Below are positions 10,088-18,596 of a DNA stretch of 64,000 bases, one piece after another. Both the position numbers and the translations under genes were made by a program. Location: the NCBI GenBank assembly GCA_963744005.1, contig CAVURU010000004.1, forward strand, positions 1,054,001 to 1,118,000, given 5' to 3'. Each line of letters opens with the position of its first letter. Within the stretch, counting starts at the first letter, position 1. Below the pieces are notes generated by a model, which was not told the DNA's origin, did not search any database, and was given only the letters and a program-made list of their open reading frames with translations. This DNA is from Palsa-504 sp963744005. GTDB taxonomy: Bacteria > Actinomycetota > Actinomycetes > Streptosporangiales > Streptosporangiaceae.

Positions 10088-10609
10088 ATGTGGCCCTTCA
10101 TCAAGTCGTCCCCGGCCGCCCCTGCTCCCGATGAAGGGGTTATCTACGGGGCCTATATAAAGTCCCTGCTCGATCACGAGCAGGACCGCAAGTCGGCTCT
10201 CGAGGCCAAGGCTTCCGCCGTCATTACCACCTCCGGTGCTCTCGTGACCTTGCTCTTCGGGCTTATTGCGGCGGTAACCGGCGCCACCGGCTTTACCCTG
10301 CCTGCCGCCTCGCGCGACTGGCTGATTGCCGCGGTTCTTCTTTTTGTCGTCGCCGCCGCCCTGGGGATCGCGACCGCCAACATTCCGGTTCCGTACGGTC
10401 AGGCCGCCTTTGACGGTGCCGCGCTCACGCAGGCCTGGACTCATCCCGCTTCTGCCGCACGGGAAAATGTGGCCCGAGCGCAGCTGGACCTGATCCCGGT
10501 GGCGGCGAAGAAAAACGACCTGAAGGCGCGGCTGATCATCGCCGCCGCCTCGGCCGAGCTGCTGGCGCTGGGCGCGCTGGCCGTCGCCGTGATCATCATC
10601 CTCGTGTAG
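10088..10609 (+). CDS. Small integral membrane protein, uncharacterised
   Basis: A 173-residue protein with a charged N-terminal helix (YIKSLLDHEQDRKSALEAKA, about 22-44) and three hydrophobic segments at about 45-66, 77-97 and 148-172. A soluble loop of about 50 residues separates the second and third. The layout, a charged amphipathic helix leading into paired membrane helices, recalls small membrane effectors such as the Pycsar-effector-like family, but I cannot confirm that. It follows the duplicated-unit protein by four bases and is probably translationally coupled to it. Confidence 0.7.
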   Translation: MWPFIKSSPAAPAPDEGVIYGAYIKSLLDHEQDRKSALEAKASAVITTSGALVTLLFGLIAAVTGATGFTLPAASRDWLIAAVLLFVVAAALGIATANIPVPYGQAAFDGAALTQAWTHPASAARENVARAQLDLIPVAAKKNDLKARLIIAAASAELLALGALAVAVIIILV

Positions 10610-10650
10610 AAGCCTGGAAACGCCTGGGCCGCTTCGCGCATCATGGTCCG

Positions 10651-11568
10651 ATGAATGCCGCCGGTTACGAGTCCTGGTTCATCAGCGCGCGTGACCCGGC
10701 CGCGCCCCGGGCCCTGTGGATCCGCCGCACGTTGCTGCGGCCCGCACAGGGGGCGGCCACGGCCGCGTTGTGGTGCACCGTGGTCGACCCGGTCCTCGGC
10801 CCGCAGCCGGCGGTGATCAAGGAGGTCTTCACCGCTTTCCCGCCGGGCACGGTCGCGGGACCGAGCCGGTTCGCCGGCGCCGCGGCCATGAGCGGGCAGC
10901 ACGCGCGGTGGGACCTGTCCGTCACCAGTGACCTGCCGCCGCTGCGGCCGCTGCGCCCGGAAGCCCTCTACCGCGCCCCGCTGCCGCGCACCAAGCTGGA
11001 GGCCAGCGTCCCAGACGGCCTGGTCAGCGGCACGCTCGAGGTCGACGGCCACCAGCTCGAGCTGGACCGCTGGCGCGGCACCGTGGGCCACAACTGGGGC
11101 ACCGAGCATGCCGATTCCTGGGTCTGGCTGCATGCGGCCGGCTTCGAGGACGCCCCGGACAGCTGGCTGGACCTGGTCCTGGCCCGGATCAAGGTCGGGC
11201 CGGCCCGCTCGCCGTGGACGGCCATGGGCGCGCTCGGCCTGGACGGCCAGGCCGTGCCGCTCGGCGGCCTCGGCCGCCGCCCCCGGGTGAGCGTGAACTC
11301 CCGCCGCCTGACCGCCGTCGTACCGTCCGGGCCCGGGCGGCTGTTCCTGACCGTGACCGCCGCTGATAGGGACGCGGCCACCGTGACCTACGCCGATCCG
11401 GGCGGCGGGGACCGCCTGGTCACCCACGCCGCGCGGGCCACCGTGCGGCTCAGCTTCACCCGCGGCGGCCACGATGAGCGCACCTTCGTCGGCACCTGCG
11501 GCGCCTACGAGCACGCCACCAGCGAGCATCCGGCCTACCTCGTGCCCCGCCCGCTCCCCGGAGGCTGA
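10651..11568 (+). CDS. AttH/CrtC-like lipocalin-fold protein
   Basis: A 305-residue protein with the hallmark RGTVGHNWGTEHADSW, the H-N-W-G segment shared by AttH/carotenoid 1,2-hydratase (CrtC)-like and tocopherol-cyclase-like two-lipocalin proteins. Beta-strand-rich segments such as LVSGTLEVDGHQLELDRW and a C-terminal GTCGAYEHATSEHP are consistent. Reported members hydrate or cyclise isoprenoids, or have unknown roles; the substrate is not predictable. No strong Shine-Dalgarno is visible before ATG 10651. No carotenoid genes lie nearby. Confidence 0.68.
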   Translation: MNAAGYESWFISARDPAAPRALWIRRTLLRPAQGAATAALWCTVVDPVLGPQPAVIKEVFTAFPPGTVAGPSRFAGAAAMSGQHARWDLSVTSDLPPLRPLRPEALYRAPLPRTKLEASVPDGLVSGTLEVDGHQLELDRWRGTVGHNWGTEHADSWVWLHAAGFEDAPDSWLDLVLARIKVGPARSPWTAMGALGLDGQAVPLGGLGRRPRVSVNSRRLTAVVPSGPGRLFLTVTAADRDAATVTYADPGGGDRLVTHAARATVRLSFTRGGHDERTFVGTCGAYEHATSEHPAYLVPRPLPGG

Positions 11569-11659
11569 GCCATCCGCCACCGGGCTCTGGGTCGTGCGCC
11601 AGGCCTTGTCACGCGGTACCGGCTATGGGGTAATGACGCAGAACGGGTCAGGCAACCGA

Positions 11660-14358
11660 ATGAGGATGGCAACGATGACGTTCAGTCCACTGGCCGGGAC
11701 CAAGGTGCTCGACTTCTCCTGGAACGTCGCCGGGCCGACCGCCACCAAGGTGCTGGCCGCCCTGGGCGCTGACGTGATCAAGGTCGAATGGCCGACCCGG
11801 GCCGACCCGATGCGGGCGGCGATCGCGCCCGACCCGGACGGCGCCTTCGACTCCAGCGGCTTCTTCAGCTCCATCAACACCGGCAAGCGCAGCTTCACCG
11901 CCGACCCGACCACCGAGGCGGGCCACGCCACCATCGACAAGCTCCTGGCCTGGTGCGACGTGATCGTCGAGTCGTACTCGCCCCGGGTCATGTCGGGCTG
12001 GGGGTGGACCTTCCCGCGGATGGCCGAGCTCAACCCGCGGCTCATCTACCTGAGCATCTCCGGGTTCGGCCACAGCGGGCCGGAGAGCTCGTACGTCTCC
12101 TACGGCCCGACCGCCCAGGCGGCCAGCGGCGTCACGGCCGCCTCGGGTGAGCCCGGCCGCCCGCCGGCCGGCTACGGCTACTCCTACCTCGACGTCATGA
12201 CCGGGTTCCAGGCCGCCCTGTCCGTGACCGGCGCGCGGCTGCGGCAGTTGCGCGGCGCGCCCGCCCAGCGCCTCGACGTCTCCCAGATCGAGGCCGGGGC
12301 GGCGCTGATCGGCCCGATCCTGCTCGATTGCAGCCTGAACCGGACCGCGCTGGGCGACGGCCTGTTCCCGCCGGGCAACCGGGCCCGCTGGCCGCGCAGC
12401 GCCGTCGACGGCTACCGGTACGAGACCGGCGCGCCGTACAACCTGTACCCGACCAACGACGCCGGCCACGACCGGTTCTGCGCCATCTCGGTCATGACCG
12501 AGCCGGAGTGGCAGGCGCTGCGCTCGGCCATGGGCGACCCGGAGTGGGCCGCCGATGAGAGGTACGCCACCGAGGCCGACCGGATCGCCCACCAGAACGA
12601 GCTCGACATGCACGTGAGCGAGTGGACCCGCCAGCACGCCAAGTACGACCTGATGGCTCTGCTGCGGGCGGCCGGCGTGCGGGCGGGCGCCCTGCAGAGT
12701 GGCCGGGACCGGCTGGAGAACGACGAGTCGCTCCGCGAGCGCCAGGTCTTCCAGCGGCTCACCCACGACATCCTGGGCACGCACCGCTACGAATCGTTTC
12801 CGATGGTGGTCAACGGCGAGCCGCTGGCCCTGCGCCCGTTCTGGCCCATTCTCGGCCGGGACACCGAGACCGTGCTGAGCCAGGAACTGGGCCTGTCCGC
12901 GGCCGAGATCGACGAGCTCCGCGAGCAGGGCGCCATCTGGCCCGCGCAGGTCCCGCGGCCGTCCTACGGCGCCCTACCCCAGATTGAACGGCCCCAGGTG
13001 GAACGGCCCCAGGCCGAACGGCCCGCGGCGGCCCCGTCGCCGTCCAGCGAAAGCCGGCCCAGCGAAAGCCGGCCCAGCCAAAGCCGGCCCAGCGCGAGCC
13101 AGGACAGCGCGAGCCAGGACAGCGCGAGCCAGGACAGCGCGAGCCAGGACAGCGCCCCGCTGGCCGGCGTCACCGTGCTCGAGCTCGACGCCGGCTACGC
13201 CAGCTACACCGGCAAGATCCTGACCGACTTCGGCGCCCGGGTCATCAAGGTCGAGCCGCCCGGCGGTGCCGTCCAGCGCCGCGCCGCCCCGCTGTACCAG
13301 GCCCGGCGACGGCCGGGACTACAGCATCCCGTTCGCCTACTATCACGCCGGCAAGGAGTCGGTCACCATCGACCTGGCCAGCCCCGGCGCCGCTGGCCTG
13401 ACTGGAGCCGCTGATCCGCTCGGCCGACGTCCTGCTGGACGGCCTCGGGGCGGGCGTGGCCGAATCGCTCGGGCTGACCGACGCCGCGGCTGGCCGAGCT
13501 GCGGCCCGGCCTGGTCCACGCGTCGGTCAGCCCGTTCGGCCAGGCCAGCCCGTGGCGGGACTATCGGCACGTCCGACACCGGTCTCGCTTGCCCTGGGCG
13601 GGGTGGCCGGGCAGTCCGGGTATGACTCGGCCAACGGCCGTCCCGGCCAGCCGATCAGCCCGGCCGGCGGCCAGTCGCGGCACATCGCCGGGCTGGTGGC
13701 GGGCATCGCCGTGGTCGCCGCCCTGGCCGACCCGCCGTCGGACGGGGTGCTGTCCCTCGACCTGTCCATGCACGACGCGATCGCCGTGTCCACCGAGTCC
13801 TACGTCTCGCTGTGGGAGTTCGGCCGGTCGACCGGCTACCGGCACACCGGCCAGCACGCCAGCGCCCAGTTCACCACCCCGGCGTGGCAGTTCCGCTGCG
13901 CCGACGGCGCCTACGTCGCGGCCCTGACCATCTTCCTCAACGACCGCCGCTTCGCCGCCATGCTGCGAGATGTTCGACACGCACGGCCTGCCGCACGAAC
14001 TGCGCGACGAGCGCTTCGCCACCGCCGGGCAGCGCCAGGCCGCTGATGCAGGAGATCGTCGACTACATCGAGGCCTTCTGCCGTCAGCACCCGGCCCAGT
14101 TCATCTTCGAGGAAGCCCAGAAGCGCCAGCTGCCATGGTCCAAGGTGCGCTCGCCCGAGGAGGTGGCCGGCGACGCGCACCTGCACGCCCGCGGGCTTCT
14201 ACCAGCTCATCGAGCTCTTCCCCGGCGAGCAGGCCCGGTGGCCCGGGCTGGCCTGGCAGGGCATGCCCTCGGCTCTGCTGGCGGCCGGCACCGGCCGCCG
14301 CACCCGCCCGCCGCACGCCGGCGAGGACACCGACCGCATCCTCGGCGGGGGAGCGTAA
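11660..14358 (+). pseudogene. Two-domain family III CoA-transferase (CaiB/BaiF), frameshifted second domain
   Basis: Domain 1 (11675-12960) is an intact family III CoA-transferase: LAGTKVLDFSWNVAGPTATK, ADVIKVEWP, INTGKRSF, SISGFGHSGPES. A Pro/Ser-rich linker of 15-base repeats follows. Domain 2 restarts at LAGVTVLELDAGYASYTGK (about 13160) and continues as FAYYHAGKESVTIDLASP, GLVHASVSPFGQASPW, SLALGGVAGQSGYD and FIFEEAQKRQLPWSKVRSP, but each segment lies in a different frame. One-base gains are inferred near 13302, 13399, 13489, 13567, 13577, 13967, 14040 and 14193. Read with corrections it ends at TAA 14356-14358, overlapping the next ATG. Double-domain CoA-transferases are known; the break may be sequencing error or decay. 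It would move CoA between carboxylic acids. Confidence 0.75.
12983..13150 (+). repeat. In-frame 15-base tandem repeats encoding an interdomain linker
   Basis: Three related blocks sit between the two CoA-transferase domains: three units of the GTGGAACGGCCCCAG type (12983-13027), three of AGCGAAAGCCGGCCC (13046-13090) and four exact copies of AGCGCGAGCCAGGAC (13091-13150). All stay in frame and encode ERPQ-, SESRP- and SASQD-type pentapeptides, a flexible hydrophilic linker. Confidence 0.9.
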
Positions 14359-15221
14359 TGCGGATCGGCTACGTCCTGCCCAACAGCTGGGGCCTGGATG
14401 ACCCGCGCGAGGACGTCGAGCTGGCCGTCCTGGCCGAGACCCTCGGGGCCGCCTCGCTGTGGGTCAGCCACCACGTCGCCCACGTCGACTTCGTCAAGGC
14501 CCGGCTCGGCACCGGCAACTACTACGACCCGCTGATCTCGCTGGCCGCCGCGGCCATGGCCACCACCACCGCGCGCCTGGGCACCAGCGTGCTCGTGCTC
14601 GCCTACCTCGATCCGCTGGTCACCGCCAAGCAGCTGGCCACCATCGACTGGCTCAGCCACGGCCGGCTCGACGCCGGGGTCGGCGTCGGCAACCTGCGGC
14701 CGGAGTTCGACGTAGCCGCCCAGGTGGCGTTCGAGGACCGCGGCCGGTACGCCGACGAGTTCATCGACGTGCTCCGGCTGCTCTGGGCCCCCGGCCCGGC
14801 CTCGTACAGCGGGGACTTCTTCACCCTCGGCGACGTCGAGACCTATCCGGGCCGCTACCAGCCCGGCAGCCTGCGCCTGCTCATCGCCGGGAACGGCGGG
14901 CCCGCCACCCGGCGGCTGCTGGCCCGCGGCGACGGCTGGCACGGCATCGCCATGCCGCCGGACGCGGTGGCGGAGCACTGCCGGATGCTGACCACCAGGC
15001 TGGCCGCCGCCGGGCGCAGCGCCGAGGACTTCCCGCTGCAGGTCCGGCTGCACGTCGAGGCCGATGACCTGGACCTGGCCGCCTGGCGGGACACCGCCCG
15101 GGCCTACGCGCAGGCCGGCCTGACCGACCTGGTGCTGGCCCCGCAGACCCGCGACCGTGACGCGCACCGCCGCTGGCTCGAGACCCTGCTCCCCGTCCTG
15201 ACCAGCGCCGCCCTCACCTGA
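14358..15221 (+). CDS. LLM-class flavin/F420-dependent oxidoreductase
   Basis: A 287-residue luciferase-like monooxygenase-fold protein beginning MRIGYVLPNSWGLDDP. Family features are DWLSHGRLDAGVGVGNLRPEF (partly quoted), PLRLLIAGNG-like LRLLIAGNGGPATRRLLARG and LTDLVLAPQTRD. The short length and GVGVGN segment favour an F420-dependent type, though FMN cannot be excluded. Its ATG overlaps the TAA of the CoA-transferase (TAATG), implying translational coupling and a shared pathway, perhaps oxidation of an acyl-CoA-activated compound. Confidence 0.84.
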   Translation: MRIGYVLPNSWGLDDPREDVELAVLAETLGAASLWVSHHVAHVDFVKARLGTGNYYDPLISLAAAAMATTTARLGTSVLVLAYLDPLVTAKQLATIDWLSHGRLDAGVGVGNLRPEFDVAAQVAFEDRGRYADEFIDVLRLLWAPGPASYSGDFFTLGDVETYPGRYQPGSLRLLIAGNGGPATRRLLARGDGWHGIAMPPDAVAEHCRMLTTRLAAAGRSAEDFPLQVRLHVEADDLDLAAWRDTARAYAQAGLTDLVLAPQTRDRDAHRRWLETLLPVLTSAALT

Positions 15222-15276
15222 CCGGCACGGCCCTGACCGGTACGGCCCTGACCCGCATGCCTCTGGTCGGCCGCCG

Positions 15277-15825
15277 TCACCGCTGGTCGGCGGCAGGCGG
15301 CAGGTAGGACCCGCGCCAGTACAGCAGCGGCGCGGCCTCGCCGTAGGCCACCTCGACGTCGTGCACCCGGCCGACCACGATCTCGTGGTCCCCGCCGGGC
15401 AGGCTGTTCTCAACCGTGCACTCCAGCACGGCCAGCACCCCGTCCAGCCGCGGGCTCCCGGTCGGCCCGGGCCGGTGCCGCACCCCGTCCCACGCCGCGG
15501 CCAGGCCCCGGCGGGCGAAGTTGGCCGACAGCTGCTGCTGAGGGGCCGACAGTACGTTGACCGCGAAGGCGCCTTTCCCGCGGATGGCCCGCAGGGTCAG
15601 GCTGCCGAGGTCGAAGCAGACCAGCACCAGTGGCGGGTCCAGAGACAGCGAGCTGACCGCGCTGGCCGTGGTGCCGACCGGATCCCCTTCCTCGTCGACC
15701 GACGTCACGACCGTCACGCCGGTGGCGAAGTGGCCCATCGCCTGCCGGAAATCGCTGGCGCTGACCTCGGCGGACGACTCTTCCAGGGCTGCCATCGGGC
15801 CGTATCCCATCAGTTCGGTACGCAA
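15277..15825 (-). CDS. Flavin reductase family protein (two-component monooxygenase reductase)
   Basis: A FMN-binding split-barrel flavin reductase of up to 182 residues. Key segments are FRQAMGHFATGVTVVTS, VGTTASAVSSLSLDPPLVL, NVLSAPQQQLSANFA and GDHEIVVGRVHDVEV, typical of HpaC/DszD-like reductases that supply FMNH2 or FADH2 to monooxygenases. It is closely paralogous to the reductase at 24275-24784. The longest start is TTG 15825 with GGAAG upstream; ATG 15810 or ATG 15795 are alternatives, the last giving a length like the paralogue. The 230-base region upstream is AT-rich and probably carries its promoter. Confidence 0.9.
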   Translation of the reverse strand: MRTELMGYGPMAALEESSAEVSASDFRQAMGHFATGVTVVTSVDEEGDPVGTTASAVSSLSLDPPLVLVCFDLGSLTLRAIRGKGAFAVNVLSAPQQQLSANFARRGLAAAWDGVRHRPGPTGSPRLDGVLAVLECTVENSLPGGDHEIVVGRVHDVEVAYGEAAPLLYWRGSYLPPAADQR

Positions 15826-16054
15826 AATAGCTTCCGCTCCGCTGCGCGAGAGTGCTGCCAGCGGCCAGCGCCGTTGAGTGCCGCCTGTTCCGTCACAATA
15901 TCAGACTTAATCGCTAGGTTTAATAGCCAATAGGTCCTGGCCTGGCCGGACCGATGACCAGGAATCGACCTAACGGCGGCGGCCTGCCGCCCCGCGTCCC
16001 TGCGTGCCGCCGGGTGCCAGCCGCTCCGGGACCTCTGCCCAGGTGCGGCGGTTA

Positions 16055-16741
16055 CTACCCGCGGGCCGGCACGGCGACGAGCCGGCGCACCGCGTCGATG
16101 ACCGTCGCGGCCTCGGTCCGGACCATCCAGTCCGGCGCCACGTCGGCCAGCGCGACGACCCGGTCCTGGCCGACCACCACGACCGTCGGCATGGGCAGCT
16201 CCCACGTTCCCGTGCCCAGCACCACCGACAGGTCGCTGCCCTTGGACCGCAGGTGCTCCTGGGACTCCGGGCTGCATACGAACGTGATGCCGAAGCGCCG
16301 GGCCAGCTCGCTGCCCGGGTCCGAGGCGACCGGGAACCCGAAGTCGTAGCGCTCCTTGATCTCCACCAGCTTGTCCGGCACCTGCGGGCTGATCGCGACC
16401 AGCGTGGCGCCCAGCTCGGCCAGCGGCGGGTGCAGTTCCGCCTGATAGTGCCGCAGCGCGACGTTGCAGGCCGGGCAGGTCGCGAACCGGAAGAACAGCA
16501 GCACCGCGGGCCCGCGCTCCAGCAGCTGGCCCAGCTCGACCGTCCCGCCGTCCACCTCGGGCAGGCTGAACGGCGCGACCACGTCGCCCGCCTTGACGAA
16601 CGCGGAGCGGTCAGCGGTGCGCTCGAGCAGCTCGCGCTGGTCGATGTTGACCTGGAGGTCGTCGGGCGCCATGTTCTCCACCCGGTAGGCGTGGAGGTCG
16701 GCGAGCAGCCGGCGTACGGAGGGCTCGGGCTGGTCAGTCAT
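16055..16741 (-). CDS. Peroxiredoxin/thioredoxin-like (AhpC/TSA) protein
   Basis: A 228-residue thioredoxin-fold protein. The redox motif is FATCPACNVALRHY (C-P-A-C), preceded by APFSLPEVDGGTVELG and followed by LVAISPQVPDKLVEIK and FPVASDPGSELARRFG, as in the AhpC/TSA group with a resolving Cys close to the peroxidatic one. It would reduce peroxides or disulfides in the cytoplasm. AGGAGAA upstream supports ATG 16741. It lies 75 bases downstream of the rhodanese gene on the same strand, so a role in persulfide or sulfur-oxidation stress is plausible. Confidence 0.87.
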   Translation of the reverse strand: MTDQPEPSVRRLLADLHAYRVENMAPDDLQVNIDQRELLERTADRSAFVKAGDVVAPFSLPEVDGGTVELGQLLERGPAVLLFFRFATCPACNVALRHYQAELHPPLAELGATLVAISPQVPDKLVEIKERYDFGFPVASDPGSELARRFGITFVCSPESQEHLRSKGSDLSVVLGTGTWELPMPTVVVVGQDRVVALADVAPDWMVRTEAATVIDAVRRLVAVPARG

Positions 16742-16816
16742 CGGTTCTCCTGCTTCCTGACGTCCCCGCGTGCTTCGTGCCTCCCCGCGCCTTCAGCATA
16801 CGCGCGGAGTTGCCGG

Positions 16817-18549
16817 TTAAAAGGTCTGTAAAGCCCTGTGTGAGATGCCCGTACCCGCCCAGCCCGGGGCGGCCCGGGCCGGGCCCGTCAGGACGGTGAA
16901 CCCGTGCGTGCCGTCCCGCTTCAGCTGGGCCACCAGCCCGTACTCCCAGTCCAGGTAGGCCTGCATAGCCGCGGGATCCACGTCCGTCCCCTCGTACGGC
17001 CGCCGGTACACGTCGTCCGGCGCCGACAGCATGGCGCCCGGGCCCGCCTGCAGTGGCCGTCCCGAGTCCGCCCAGCCCGCGGTACCGCCGGCCAGCACCA
17101 CGGTACGAGCCCGCACCGGTCCGGGCAGGTCGCCCGCCGCGAAGGCGGCCAGCGCCCCGTCCGCGCTGGTCATCACGAGCTGCGTCGGCGGTGCGGCCAG
17201 GTTCGGCGCCGCCGCTCCGCCTGGTTCCCGCGGTCGCAGGATCTGCTCTGCCACCACGGGCAGGTCGGCGCGCTGGGCCCAGGCGGCGCCGGGCACGTGC
17301 CCGGCCGCGAACCGCCTGCTGGTGTCCACGTCGATGACGAACGCTTCCCCGGTCCGCAGCCCCCGGTCCAGCCGGGCGGGACCCATGCGCCACCTCGGGC
17401 CGTGGCGGCAGGTCCGGTACCCACGGTCCGGCCTCCGCCGGGTCGGCCGGCCCGGGCGCCCAGACCGCGACGTTCACCCCCATCTGAGCCAGCCACGAGG
17501 CGGTCATCGCCGCCCGGCCGCCCTCGTCGTCGGCCAGCACGACCAGCGCGCCGCGGACCGGGGCGAACCAGTCGGTCTCCTGCACCAGCTGGCCGCCCGG
17601 AGCGGGCCGGAACCCGGCCGGATGCCCGGCCTGGTATTCCTCGGGCGTGCGTACGTCGAACCGGTAGACCGTCCGCTGCCCGCCGGCGCAGCACCGCCCG
17701 CAGCTCGGCCGGGCCGATCGGCCGCGCCCCGGCCTCGGCGGCCAGCGCCCACGCCGCGGCTTTCGCCCGCCCGGCCCGTTCGGCGTCCACCTCGGGCGCG
17801 CGGCGGCCCCGGCCGCGCTCCAGCTCCAGCCCGGCCAGCGTCCAGCCGATGGTTCCGTTGCGCAGGGCCAGCACCCGGTTCGGGCCGCCCGCGTTGATCA
17901 GCGACTGGGCGCCGATGAGGCTGCGTGTCCGCCCGGCGCAGTTCACCACCACGGTGGTCGCCGGGTCCGGCGCGATCGTGCCGACCCGCATGACCAGCTC
18001 GGCTCCCGGCACGCTGGTCGCGGTCGGGATGCTCATCGCCTGGTACTCCTCGAACCGGCGCGCGTCCACCACCACGACGTCCGCCCCGGTCCGGAGCATC
18101 GCCGCCAGGTTCTCCGCCGTCACCTCGGGGGTGCCCGCCGTGACCGCCATCAGCTCGCCGAACGCCTTGCTCGGGGCGTTGACATCGGCGAACAGCTCGC
18201 CGTCGGCCGCCCAGCCGGCCAGGCCGCCGGCCAGCAGCGACACGTCGCGGTACCCGAGGCCGCGCAGCGTGCGCACGGCCCGGTCCGCGTCGCCGGAGCC
18301 CGCGCCTGCGGAGCTAGCCTCCCCGCCGGTACCAGCGTCGTCGCCGTAGACCACCAGCGGCACCGAGCGCCGGGGGAGCCGGTCGAAGGCCTCGACCTCC
18401 AGCCGGGCCAGCGGGAAGGACGCCGCGAACAGCGGGTGCCCGGTCGCGAAGCGTGCCTCCGGGCGGACGTCGAGGAGCGCGATCTCGGCCCGGTCCCGCA
18501 GCGAGCGGCGGACCGCGGACGGCGAGACGAGGGGGATACCGGACGGCAC
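16817..18549 (-). pseudogene. Four-domain rhodanese protein, two frameshifts
   Basis: Paralogue of the intact proteins at 26815-28425 and 40411-42054. Four rhodanese folds in order: domain 1 (DVRPEARFATGHPL, no active Cys), domain 2 (DARRFEEYQAM then NCAGRTRSLIGAQ, catalytic Cys204), domain 3 (RFDVRTPEEYQAGHP, LADDEGG in the Cys-loop position) and domain 4 (DVDTSRRFAAGHVPGAAW, TSADGALA in the loop), ending DWEYGLVAQLKRDGTHGF. The frame shifts by one extra base near 17680 (inside domain 3) and again near 17387 (start of domain 4). Sequence conservation continues across both, so error or very recent decay is likely. GTG 18549 is the start. It diverges from the SsuD-like monooxygenase at 18597 and would transfer sulfane sulfur. 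Confidence 0.82.
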
Positions 18550-18553
18550 GGCT

Positions 18554-18589
18554 ATATCCTATAATGTCAGTTGGTTTTAACAGGAAGGA
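18554..18589. promoter_or_regulatory. Shared divergent promoter region, rhodanese / SsuD-like gene
   Basis: The 47 bases between the divergent starts are AT-rich. A perfect TATAAT (18560-18565) faces the monooxygenase gene, though no good -35 is seen. On the other strand TAGGAT lies 7-12 bases before GTG 18549, the spacing expected for a leaderless transcript. AGGAAGGA (18582-18589) is the Shine-Dalgarno for ATG 18597. Confidence 0.45.
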
Positions 18590-18596
18590 CCAGGCC

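Noticed and set aside
13046..13150. Regular repeats considered as a CRISPR array
   Set aside because: Units are 15 bases, directly adjacent without spacers, and stay in frame inside a coding region.
13290..14200. Programmed frameshifting in the CoA-transferase
   Set aside because: Eight separate events with no slippery sequence or conserved stimulator are implausible; error or decay is simpler.
15810..15896. A second leader-peptide-like short ORF upstream of the 15.3-kb flavin reductase
   Set aside because: It has one internal Cys, no Ser-Ser-Cys end, no well-spaced promoter and lies within a longer open frame, so evidence is too weak.
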